From positions 1-47,983 of the forward strand of contig JBCCGT010000033.1 in the NCBI GenBank assembly GCA_039029135.1: a stretch of 47,983 nt of DNA. The letters are read 5' to 3'. This document shows, one piece after another, positions 1-11,411 of this stretch. The position numbers and the translations under genes are program-made. Position 1 is the first letter of the stretch. Each line of letters opens with the position of its first letter. The notes below the pieces were generated by a model. It worked only from the letters and a program-made list of their open reading frames with translations, had not been told where the DNA came from and made no database searches. The stretch comes from JALZVT01 sp039029135 (GTDB lineage Bacteria > Pseudomonadota > Gammaproteobacteria > Pseudomonadales > Azotimanducaceae).

Positions 1-230
1 CACCCGCATCCCCAAACCCACCCCCCACCCCAAACCCAAACCCCCCCCCGATACGCCCCAAACAGGATCACCCAGCGGGGGGGGGCCCGCCCCCCCCCCC
101 CCCCCCCCCACCCCGCCCCCCCCCCCGGCGCCAATCGGGGTGCCCGGCGCGGGCGCCCCGGGCCGCCCGCCGCGCGGGGGGGGGGGGTTGGGGGGGGGGG
201 GGGGGGGGGGGGGCCGGCCCGCCCGCCACG
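1..230. other. low-complexity C/G-run contig end
   Basis: The first ~230 bases are dominated by long runs of C and of G with only scattered unique sequence (for example around 45-75 and 130-170). Neither strand reads as plausible protein apart from proline, glycine or arginine runs. Together with the similar C/G-rich last bases of the window, this looks like an assembly or sequencing artefact at a contig end rather than biology. It truncates or corrupts the 3' end of the minus-strand lipoprotein gene that enters it. Confidence 0.75.
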
Positions 231-715
231 AAACTGACGCGCTCGATCTGGGGGGGATGCGCGAATCTGGTGGCCCGCACGATCTCCAGATCGCTCGCGG
301 AACGATCGACGCGGCCTGTGGGTGACAGCCGCACCACCAGCTCTACCTCACCGGCGGCGCTGGGCCCGAAGCGCACAGAGTCGGGCAGCTGATCCAGGCT
401 GAAGTGCTCGACGGCGAGCGGCATGCGCTCGCCGGCCTCGCGCAGGAACACCAGCACCCGCGCGGCAGGCAGCAGATCCGCGGGCAGCGAGGCGCGATCG
501 ATCTGCACATCCAAAAGGGCGGGCGGCCCACCCGCGACGCTGCCTGGGCCGGGCCGCGAAGCCGCGGCGGGCGGTCGCTCAACGCCAGCGTCGCGCGACG
601 GCGGCTCCGTGTCGCCCTGGCAGGCGGTCAGCAGCAGCCATCCCGCAGCGAGCGCCGCTCGCCAGCCGTCGCGCTTCGCCCGCGCCAACCCCAAGCCCGT
701 CCATCGATCCGCCAT
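68..715 (-). CDS. lipoprotein with CcmI C-terminal-like domain, 3' end unreliable
   Basis: The N-terminus has a positively charged start, a hydrophobic stretch and a lipobox ending LLTAC (Cys near residue 32), so an outer- or inner-membrane lipoprotein is predicted. The ~95 residues after the linker match, from memory, the C-terminal domain of the cytochrome c biogenesis protein CcmI: LPADLLPAARVLVFLREAG, then MPLAV, then DLPDSVRFG, then a GEVELVVRLSPTG strand. No TPRs or haem lyase genes are nearby, so this is a stand-alone domain and a direct role in cytochrome c maturation is only inferred. The ATG at 715 is preferred to the GTG six bases upstream because a GAGG lies 8 bases before it. The reading frame past about 230 runs into homopolymers (Pro/Gly runs), so the stop at 68 is not trustworthy. 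Confidence 0.6.
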   Translation of the reverse strand: MADRWTGLGLARAKRDGWRAALAAGWLLLTACQGDTEPPSRDAGVERPPAAASRPGPGSVAGGPPALLDVQIDRASLPADLLPAARVLVFLREAGERMPLAVEHFSLDQLPDSVRFGPSAAGEVELVVRLSPTGRVDRSASDLEIVRATRFAHPPQIERVSFVAGGPAPPPPPPPQPPPPARRAARGARAGHPDWRRGGGRGGGGGGGGGPPPAG

Positions 716-790
716 GTGCACGCCTCGTCGGTGGTGACGCTGCGAGCTTGCCTCGATTTCGCCAAAGCCGCGACCGAGCAGCGCTCACTT

Positions 791-804
791 GTAGCTCGAG
801 CTAC
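791..804. promoter_or_regulatory. 14-bp perfect palindrome upstream of the CcmI-like lipoprotein
   Basis: GTAGCTCGAGCTAC equals its own reverse complement. It lies 76 bases upstream of the lipoprotein ATG (715) and 43 bases beyond the stop of the DUF4389 gene (848), both on the minus strand. It could be an operator for the lipoprotein gene or part of a transcription stop. The sequence alone does not decide. Confidence 0.3.
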
Positions 805-830
805 GCAGCGCATCGGGCGCGCCGCCGGGC

Positions 831-850
831 GCAGGTATCAGCAGGTATCA
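831..850. repeat. 10-bp tandem duplication over a stop codon
   Basis: GCAGGTATCA occurs twice head to tail. The second copy carries the TGA (848-850, minus strand) of the DUF4389 gene, and the first repeats it just downstream. It looks like a small slippage duplication at the 3' end of the gene without effect on the protein. Confidence 0.6.
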
Positions 851-1372
851 GGCCGGGCTGCCTGCGGGACCGGGGTTCGGTGCCGGCGGAGGCTCCTGCG
901 CGTCCGCGTCGGGACCGGCGTCGCGCTCGCTCGGCGGCGCGGAACGAGCGCCCTTGCCACCGCGCTTCAGCGCCTCGATCTCGGCTTCCAGCTCCGCTAC
1001 GCGGGCGGCATCCTCGGCCTCCAGGTCGTCCAGGACCTGGCTCGCACGGACCTCGTCCCGGCGCGATTCGCTCCACGGGCTGTCGTCATCGGAGTCCGAC
1101 GGCCAGCGGTTGAACGGGAACGGCTCGTACTCGGTGTTGAAGGTGAAATAGCGCACCAGTTGATACGCATACAGCGACAGCGACCGGCCGATATCCAGCA
1201 GCTGGTCGTTGGCATGGCCGCGTACCGCAACGACGATGAACTGCACCAGGGTCAACAGGAACAGCAGCGCCTCGGTGATCGACCAGGCGATGCCAAAAAA
1301 GATCATGAACAGGAAGCGGCGGAACAGCCCCCCTTCGATCGGTGCGTGGTGGGCATTGCGTTGGTGGTTCAT
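848..1372 (-). CDS. DUF4389 inner-membrane protein
   Basis: A 174-residue protein of the DUF4389 family, known from many gamma- and betaproteobacteria and of unknown function. A cytoplasmic start is followed by a hydrophobic segment at about residues 19-50 (FLFMIFFGIAWSITEALLFL and onward). The family-typical stretch follows: a short polar loop with NDQLLDIGRSLS, then YAYQLVRYFTFNTEYEPFPF. The tail (from ~100) is acidic, coiled-coil-like (DDLEAEDAARVAELEAEIEAL) and ends in a Pro/Ala-rich region, longer than the bare domain. The ATG is preceded by a textbook AAGGAG six bases upstream. It lies in the same direction as the lipoprotein gene downstream but with a 130-base gap, so co-transcription is possible and not shown. 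Confidence 0.8.
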   Translation of the reverse strand: MNHQRNAHHAPIEGGLFRRFLFMIFFGIAWSITEALLFLLTLVQFIVVAVRGHANDQLLDIGRSLSLYAYQLVRYFTFNTEYEPFPFNRWPSDSDDDSPWSESRRDEVRASQVLDDLEAEDAARVAELEAEIEALKRGGKGARSAPPSERDAGPDADAQEPPPAPNPGPAGSPA

Positions 1373-1537
1373 CGGTTTCTCCTTGAGTGCCTGATGACAT
1401 CAAAGCAAGAACCGGACCGGAGACATTAATCTTTTTAAATCAATAGGTTAAGAAATGTTGCGAGTGGCCGCAGTCGTGCCACCCGCCAACGACTGGCGGA
1501 TCTCGCCAGCCGTCCTTGCCGCGATTGTCTGACGATA

Positions 1538-3055
<1,518 letters not shown>

Positions 3056-3352
3056 GACGCTCTCTCCTGTTCCCGGTTCCTGGCGGCTCTCAACCTCTAC
3101 GGGGCGATCGACGGTCGACGGCGCGCCCGCTCGGGCATCCGGCGCAAAGACCACCACGACCCCCAAGTCTAGCTCGGCTCGGGTCGCGACAACATGGCCC
3201 GCACTATCACCGAGACACGGCACCGGGGCACAGCGGCCGGCCCAGTCCTATGTCGGCCGATGCAACCGTTCAGCCGCGTAACCACGGTGGGATGATTCAG
3301 TCGCGTTGGGCACTGATAAAACACACAGCATCCAAGGAAAGGAGAAACAACG
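3056..3352. promoter_or_regulatory. shared divergent upstream region
   Basis: This 297-base region separates the monooxygenase (minus) from the haloperoxidase-like gene (plus) and must hold both promoters. Only the ribosome-binding sites are clear: AGGAGAG for the minus gene and AAGGAAAGGAG (about 3334-3344) for the plus gene. I see no convincing -35/-10 pair. The stretch from 3310 to 3340 is lower in GC than the surroundings. Confidence 0.4.
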
Positions 3353-4867
3353 ATGTCCAAGGTGCACAGCGCGCCACGACTGCGCGCACTCATCGCCAAG
3401 GCCACCCTGCTGCTGGCCCTATTCGGCGCCGGCTCACCCGTCCACGCCATGCCGTTCGATTTCGACACCGGCAACGCCGCCACCGAAGTCGTCATACCCG
3501 CGATCGTGCCGATCCTCGCCCAGCAGGTATCCCCCACTTTCGGCGACGCGACCCTGGTGCTGCGGGTCACGACGCTGGTCACCAACGGCTGGTTCGACGC
3601 GACGGCCCCCTATCACCCGACGGCCGTCGGCGTGTACTCGCGACTGGGTCGGCGCCCGCCCGCAGAGGCCGCGACGAACGCCAACATCAACGTCGCGCTG
3701 ATCTACGCGTCCTATCACATCCTGCAGAGCCTGCTGCCCCGGGCATCGGCCAACTGGCGCGCGATGGTCGCGGGCGCGGGCCTCGATCCCGACGACGCCA
3801 CGACGGACGCAACGTCAGCCGTTGGGCTCGGCAATCTCGCGGGAGCCGCGGTCGTCGCGGGGCGCGTAAGCGACGGCATGAATCAGCTCGGCGACGTCGG
3901 CCGCGCCGTTGTCCCTGCACCCTATCGCGATTATACCGGCTACCGCTCGGTCAACACGCCCGACTTCCTGCGCGATCCGTCGCGCTGGCAGCCCGACGTG
4001 CAGCGCGTCGGCATCGGCCTGTTCAAGGCGCAGCGCTTCGTCACGCCCCAGTACGCGTTCGTCGAACCCTACAGCTACGCCGATCCGAACGACTACAGCG
4101 TGCCGCCGCCGTTCCGCAGCAACTGGCAGCGCTTCCCCGGCGCCTATCGTGCGCAGGCGGAGGGGGTGTTGGCCGCATCCGCCGCGCTGACCGAAGAACA
4201 GAAACTGAAGGCCGAGTTTTTCGACGACAAGATCGCCTCGCTCGGCATCTCGGCGCTGTTCGCCGCCGTGTCGCAGGGGCTGACGACGCTCGAGTTCGTA
4301 CAGCTCGACTTTCTGCTCAACATGGCCGCGTTCGATGCGGGCATCTTTGTGTGGAATGAAAAAGCCGAATACGACGCGGTGCGTCCTTACAGCGCGATTC
4401 GCTTTCTGCTCAACCGGCGTCCGGTCAGCGCCTGGGGTGGACCGGGGCGCGGCACGATCGAGCTGCCCGCTAACGAATGGCGCAGCTATTTAGAAGAGGC
4501 CGACCACCCGGAATACCCGTCCGCCTCAACCTGCTTCTGCAACGCCCACGCGCAGGCTGCCCGGCTGCAGCTCGGCTCCGACAGTCTGTTCTATCCGGTC
4601 AACTATCCCGCCGGATCCTCCCGCGTCGAGCCAGGCCTGACGCCGGCTACCGACACCACACTCGTGTTCGATACCTGGACCGACTTTGCCAACGACTGCG
4701 GGCAGTCACGCGTGTGGGCGGGCGTGCACTTTCAGGCGGCGGTCGATGAAGCGGCAGCCGTGTGTGGTCAGTTCGGCGATGTCGCGTTCGACTACTTCAG
4801 CACGCTCGTCGATGGCTCGTCGCCCATCCGCGAGCCGAGCGCGGGACGGGCGACGCGCATACGCTGA
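3353..4867 (+). CDS. vanadium haloperoxidase/PAP2-superfamily-like exported protein, altered active site
   Basis: A 504-residue protein with a cleavable signal peptide (hydrophobic 17-29, likely cut after PVHA at 32). The C-terminal half carries two of the three vanadate-binding motifs of vanadium-dependent haloperoxidases: KX6RP (K337 to R344-P345) and SRx5H (S452, R453, H459) with an Asp six residues later (D465). The middle motif, normally PSGH, reads PSAS (389-392), so the catalytic acid/base histidine is missing, although a His lies at 399. The N-terminal half resembles what is usually seen in large bacterial haloperoxidase-like proteins. Halide oxidation is therefore uncertain; phosphatase-like or no catalytic activity is possible. 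A strong Shine-Dalgarno AAGGAAAGGAG precedes the ATG. It is divergent from the BVMO. Confidence 0.75.
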   Translation: MSKVHSAPRLRALIAKATLLLALFGAGSPVHAMPFDFDTGNAATEVVIPAIVPILAQQVSPTFGDATLVLRVTTLVTNGWFDATAPYHPTAVGVYSRLGRRPPAEAATNANINVALIYASYHILQSLLPRASANWRAMVAGAGLDPDDATTDATSAVGLGNLAGAAVVAGRVSDGMNQLGDVGRAVVPAPYRDYTGYRSVNTPDFLRDPSRWQPDVQRVGIGLFKAQRFVTPQYAFVEPYSYADPNDYSVPPPFRSNWQRFPGAYRAQAEGVLAASAALTEEQKLKAEFFDDKIASLGISALFAAVSQGLTTLEFVQLDFLLNMAAFDAGIFVWNEKAEYDAVRPYSAIRFLLNRRPVSAWGGPGRGTIELPANEWRSYLEEADHPEYPSASTCFCNAHAQAARLQLGSDSLFYPVNYPAGSSRVEPGLTPATDTTLVFDTWTDFANDCGQSRVWAGVHFQAAVDEAAAVCGQFGDVAFDYFSTLVDGSSPIREPSAGRATRIR

Positions 4868-4957
4868 CGCGTTGTGGCGCAGAGGATCACGGCCGACCTT
4901 GGGGTTGGCCACTGACCTTGCGCTACACTGCCCTGTCGGCTAACGCAGGGAGGAAAC

Positions 4958-5755
4958 ATGCATCAGCAAGCAGACGATCAAGGAAGACGAATCCGGCGCT
5001 CCATCAGAATACGCCTGGCGACGGTCATCGGCTGCGCAATGGTATTGCTCGGCTGCGGTTCGCTGCCGCCGGTAGAGGAATGGACTTGGACGCTCGATGG
5101 GTCCAACGACCCGAACAGCCCGGAATGGTATTCGGGTAAGTCAGATCATACAGGACATATTCAGTGGACTTGTCCCACCGCGCTGGGCACGGACGTCGGC
5201 TTGCTCGCCGGGCTGCGCGGCTACCCCAAAGACAGAGGATCGGATCGTTTCATGGCGCGTCTCGATGTCACCTGTCGCCAATACACGCACTTCGCGCCTA
5301 GCTTCACTCAGGTGCCGCCGCCAAACGGCCAGGAGCGAACGGTCTCGATGACTTCCAGCACCAACTTCATTACCGAAGACTCTGAGGGCCACATGCTGGC
5401 GATCGATCAGGTGCCCATCGGATTGATCGTCTATCACGACGGCAAGAAACACGTGAAGAATCTGCAGATTATCTGGGGCACCGAGGAAAACGGTGTGATC
5501 GAAGGGTACGTGAACTGGAATGCCGGCACTTCGAACACTTGGCAGATTACCCCGCCCACCATCACGCGCTATCCCGGCGTTGAGTTTCGCCTGGCAACCG
5601 GCGGGCCCTTTTCGTACAACCCGCTCAACAATCGCAAGGATCTATTGTGTCCCTCGCAGCGTGTCCTCGCTGGCCTCGCCGTGCGACAGAATGACAAGGG
5701 CAAGATCCGCCGCGTCTACTTGAGGTGTCGACTGCTGACCAACAACCAGCCATGA
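4958..5755 (+). CDS. lipoprotein with three-fold internal repeat, function unknown
   Basis: A 265-residue lipoprotein: basic N-terminus, hydrophobic helix at 19-32 and lipobox LLGC with Cys33. The mature part contains a recurring module. Copy one runs CP...GLLAGLRG...RLDVTCR (C72 to C106). Copy three runs CPSQRVLAGLAVRQ...RRVYLRCR (C231 to C257). A Cys-less copy lies between (IGLIVYHDGKKHVKNLQIIW, ~154-173). The C...GL...C pattern recalls beta-prism proteins such as VOMI, but that is inference from pattern only. GGGAGGAAAC directly precedes the ATG, and a TACACT at 4924-4929 could be a -10 box. It follows the haloperoxidase-like gene by 90 bases on the same strand, so read-through is possible. 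Confidence 0.7.
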   Translation: MHQQADDQGRRIRRSIRIRLATVIGCAMVLLGCGSLPPVEEWTWTLDGSNDPNSPEWYSGKSDHTGHIQWTCPTALGTDVGLLAGLRGYPKDRGSDRFMARLDVTCRQYTHFAPSFTQVPPPNGQERTVSMTSSTNFITEDSEGHMLAIDQVPIGLIVYHDGKKHVKNLQIIWGTEENGVIEGYVNWNAGTSNTWQITPPTITRYPGVEFRLATGGPFSYNPLNNRKDLLCPSQRVLAGLAVRQNDKGKIRRVYLRCRLLTNNQP

Positions 5756-5894
5756 CGGCGTGCGGCGCATGACCCACAGCGGCGCGCTACCTTCGACGAC
5801 TGCCGGCGCACCGTAACAGCGCAAGACAGGGCTCTGTCGATGCGAGTGCGCAGCCTCTAGCGCATCGCGCGCCGGAAAACAGCCACGGTCGAGT

Positions 5895-6662
<768 letters not shown>

Positions 6663-6694
6663 AGGCGCATCCTCCGTCCGGTTTTTCGCTTCGT

Positions 6695-8116
6695 TTACTG
6701 CTGCTGACTCTGTTGCGCGAGCCGCTGTTGTTGTTCTATTCGCGCATCGATCTGCGCCTTGCGCCTTCGTCGCTCGCGGGCGCCGCCCGCGCGCAGTGAA
6801 AACACGCCGAGGCACGCCACCAGCATCAGGCCCGCGAGAATCTGAAATGCCAGCGCGTAGCTACCGGTACTGTCGTAGATGTAGCCGGCCAGCGGCGACG
6901 CCGACAGCACGAACGGCAGCTCGACCAGCCGCAGCACGCCGTTGGCGTTGCCGAAGGACGCGCTGCCCATGCTGACCGATATCGCAAACGTGCGCAGCGG
7001 CGACATGCCTGCATAGCCGAGGCCGTAGAGCAGGCCGCTGAGCATCGCGCCGGTAAAGCCGTCGGCGACAGAAAACGCGGCCAGGCCTAGCGCCTGTACG
7101 ACCAGTGCGAGCCAGATGGTCACGCGGGCGCCAAAAGCGTCGGCCAGCCAGCCGACGAGGGGCTTGCCGAGCGCCGCGAACAGCGCCATGAAGGACAGCA
7201 CATAGGCCGCCCGTTCGGGCGCAATGTTCAGATCGGTCAGGTGCCCGAACAGATGCAGCATCACGGCCAGATACACGCAGGTCATCGAGCCGAAGATCAG
7301 GCCGATGCACCAGAAGGCGGGAGATCTAAGCAGCTCGCCCACGCGCCACGCGCGCGTCTCTTCCGGCAGCTCAACGACCTCGTCGGCGTGGGCGGCCACG
7401 TAGGCCCGGCCGTCGCGCACCTCGCCAATCTCCTCTGGCCGATCGCGCAGCAGAACCCAAACCAGTGGAACCAACACAACGGCAATCAACAGGCCAAACA
7501 CCAGATAGCTCTGGCGCCAGCCGATAGTGCCGACCAGCTCGGTCACCAGCGGCGGCATCACGACCCCGGCGAGTGAGGCACCCAGCACGCCCAGCGAGAT
7601 CGCGCGACCGCGCCAGTGGTCGAACCAGGAGATGATGGTGCGGTGCCAGACCAGATTTCCCATGCAGGTGACCGCGACGCCCATGCACAGCCCGATGACC
7701 AGATAGAACTGCCACAGCGCCGTGATCTGCGACAGCAGCACATAGCCCAGAGTCGTCGCCGCGATACCGAACAGCAGGAAGCGCTTCGCCGATCCCCGGT
7801 CCACGAGGCGGCCAACCCAGAACGCCAGCAGCGCCGACGTCGCCGCCGCCATCGAGAAACCCACCGAGATCGCGAACCGGCTGCCATCGGCCAGCTCTTC
7901 GGCGAGCGCCGGCAGAAAGATGCCGCGCGAATAGGAGTAGAAGCCGGTGCCGAGAAAGGTCAGCACGGCGCCTACGGCGACAATGACCCAGCCGTAAAAA
8001 AACCGCGGGCGCGACGCGCCGTCCGGGCGTGCAGGCTCAGACCCGCGCCGCGTCGCTGCGGCTGTGGAATCGGGGCGCTCGATGACGACTCCCCACGATC
8101 GACGACCAGCGGTCAT
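6695..8116 (-). CDS. MFS permease, oxalate/formate or monocarboxylate type
   Basis: A 473-residue transporter with twelve predicted membrane helices in two halves separated by a charged loop (about residues 215-240 of the protein). It begins with RFFYGWVIVAVGAV, typical for the OFA / monocarboxylate branch of the major facilitator superfamily, so an organic anion is the likeliest substrate; this is inference. The C-terminus is basic then Gln-rich (IEQQQRLAQQSQQQ), which is unusual. The start is uncertain: the ATG at 8116 has a weak ribosome-binding site, and the open frame extends to 8218 without family-like sequence. It is upstream of xth on the same strand and divergent from the subtilase gene. 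Confidence 0.85.
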   Translation of the reverse strand: MTAGRRSWGVVIERPDSTAAATRRGSEPARPDGASRPRFFYGWVIVAVGAVLTFLGTGFYSYSRGIFLPALAEELADGSRFAISVGFSMAAATSALLAFWVGRLVDRGSAKRFLLFGIAATTLGYVLLSQITALWQFYLVIGLCMGVAVTCMGNLVWHRTIISWFDHWRGRAISLGVLGASLAGVVMPPLVTELVGTIGWRQSYLVFGLLIAVVLVPLVWVLLRDRPEEIGEVRDGRAYVAAHADEVVELPEETRAWRVGELLRSPAFWCIGLIFGSMTCVYLAVMLHLFGHLTDLNIAPERAAYVLSFMALFAALGKPLVGWLADAFGARVTIWLALVVQALGLAAFSVADGFTGAMLSGLLYGLGYAGMSPLRTFAISVSMGSASFGNANGVLRLVELPFVLSASPLAGYIYDSTGSYALAFQILAGLMLVACLGVFSLRAGGARERRRRKAQIDARIEQQQRLAQQSQQQ

Positions 8117-8216
8117 TCTAGGCAACCTATGACGAAGTATCCCGCCCCACGGGCGTTGCAGCACACTTAACGCCCGCTCAGCGCGCGCGCCGCCATCGCC
8201 AAACGGCTGTTCACGC

Positions 8217-8241
8217 AAAAGTGCTTATTAAAAGTGCTTAT
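8217..8241. repeat. direct repeat in AT-rich divergent promoter region
   Basis: AAAAGTGCTTAT occurs at 8217-8228 and again at 8230-8241, followed by a degenerate third copy (AAAGTACT, 8242-8249). It is the only AT-rich patch between the MFS (minus, 8116) and the subtilase (plus, 8362). A 13-base spacing puts the copies just over one helical turn apart, as for a transcription factor binding in tandem. A promoter or operator role is inferred. Confidence 0.45.
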
Positions 8242-8361
8242 AAAGTACTGCCAAAGTTGCACGTCACCGCCATCGCATCGCCCGCGCGGCCGGGCTAATC
8301 TGCGAATCTCATGGAATCGGATTATCGGTCGAACTGGACCAGTACGCAGGAGCGCAAGGCA

Positions 8362-10533
<2,172 letters not shown>

Positions 10534-10569
10534 AACGCGGCGCGGGAAATCCGCAGCGTGACGACCGCG

Positions 10570-11310
10570 TCAGCCGCCAGAGGATCCGATGGCATCGATC
10601 CTCACGGCGACCTCGAACTTGCCCCAGCACAGGTAGGTGTAGCGCACGTCATGGGTCGATCGAAATTCCTGCAGCGCCCGAAACTCGTGCGCGCGCCAGT
10701 TGGGATAGTTGAAGTATTCGTTGAAGACGATGATCGAACCGGGCCGAAATCGAGGCGCGAGCGCGTCGAGCACGGTCTTCGCCGACGAGTACAGATCCGA
10801 GTCGATGTGGATCAGCGCCACCTCGCCCGCGTTTTCCTCGAGAAACGCCGGCAGGCTGGCGTCGAACCAGCCGCGCACGAGCGTGACGTTCGCGGCGACC
10901 GGCGGCAGGCCTTCGCCGCCGAAGCTGCCCTGGCGCTGCGTCCAGCCCGTCCAATCTTCCGGCAAACCCTCGAACGAATCGAAGCCGTGCAGCGCGCGGC
11001 CGGGCAGACGCTCGGCGAGATGATTGATCGTCGTGCCCGTGCGCACGCCAAACTCAAGCACCATGCCCTCGGCGGGCGCGTGCTTCACGGCATGTGTCAG
11101 TACCTCGAACTCGTCGGCCATGATCATGGCATCGGGCATGGCTTCGGAAATGTAGGCCACCGTGTCGGCCAGCGCGGCCTCGCGCAGCGCATGGTGCGGA
11201 TGCCAGCGATCGGCGTAGATGCCGTGCGTCGCCTCGCGAGCGTAAGGCACGCCCTTGCGAACGACGAAAGCGATCATGCGCTCGAGCGCAGCGGTGAAAA
11301 AGCGTTTCAT
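10570..11310 (-). CDS. TylF/macrocin O-methyltransferase-like SAM methyltransferase
   Basis: A 246-residue class I S-adenosylmethionine methyltransferase. Motifs seen: VLEFGVRTGTTI at 84-95 (SAM-binding loop), GFDSFEGLP at 109-117, and LIHIDSDLYSS at 166-176, the metal-binding and Asp-rich stretch characteristic of TylF/NovP-type sugar O-methyltransferases. These act on hydroxyls of sugar or small-molecule substrates. No glycosyltransferase or polyketide gene is nearby, so the substrate is unknown. The ATG at 11310 has no good ribosome-binding site; a 7-bp hairpin occupies that position. It is divergent from the cupin-8 gene at 11412. Confidence 0.85.
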   Translation of the reverse strand: MKRFFTAALERMIAFVVRKGVPYAREATHGIYADRWHPHHALREAALADTVAYISEAMPDAMIMADEFEVLTHAVKHAPAEGMVLEFGVRTGTTINHLAERLPGRALHGFDSFEGLPEDWTGWTQRQGSFGGEGLPPVAANVTLVRGWFDASLPAFLEENAGEVALIHIDSDLYSSAKTVLDALAPRFRPGSIIVFNEYFNYPNWRAHEFRALQEFRSTHDVRYTYLCWGKFEVAVRIDAIGSSGG

Positions 11311-11314
11311 AGTC

Positions 11315-11334
11315 CCGCATCATATAGGATGCGG
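11315..11334. promoter_or_regulatory. inverted repeat covering the methyltransferase leader
   Basis: CCGCATC-ATATAG-GATGCGG has perfect 7-bp arms and a 6-base spacer. On the minus strand it ends four bases before the methyltransferase ATG (11310), exactly where a Shine-Dalgarno should be. It could be an operator for the divergent pair or an mRNA hairpin controlling translation. Confidence 0.4.
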
Positions 11335-11411
11335 ACGCGCCGAGAGGACGCGAACTGTGCTTCGCATCACGCCTCGGTGTCGCTGGCAATAAGGCGCTGA
11401 CGAGACCAACG

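Noticed and set aside
1..60. Telomere-like C-rich repeats
   Set aside because: No regular unit length; the runs of C and A vary in an irregular way, as in poor-quality sequence.
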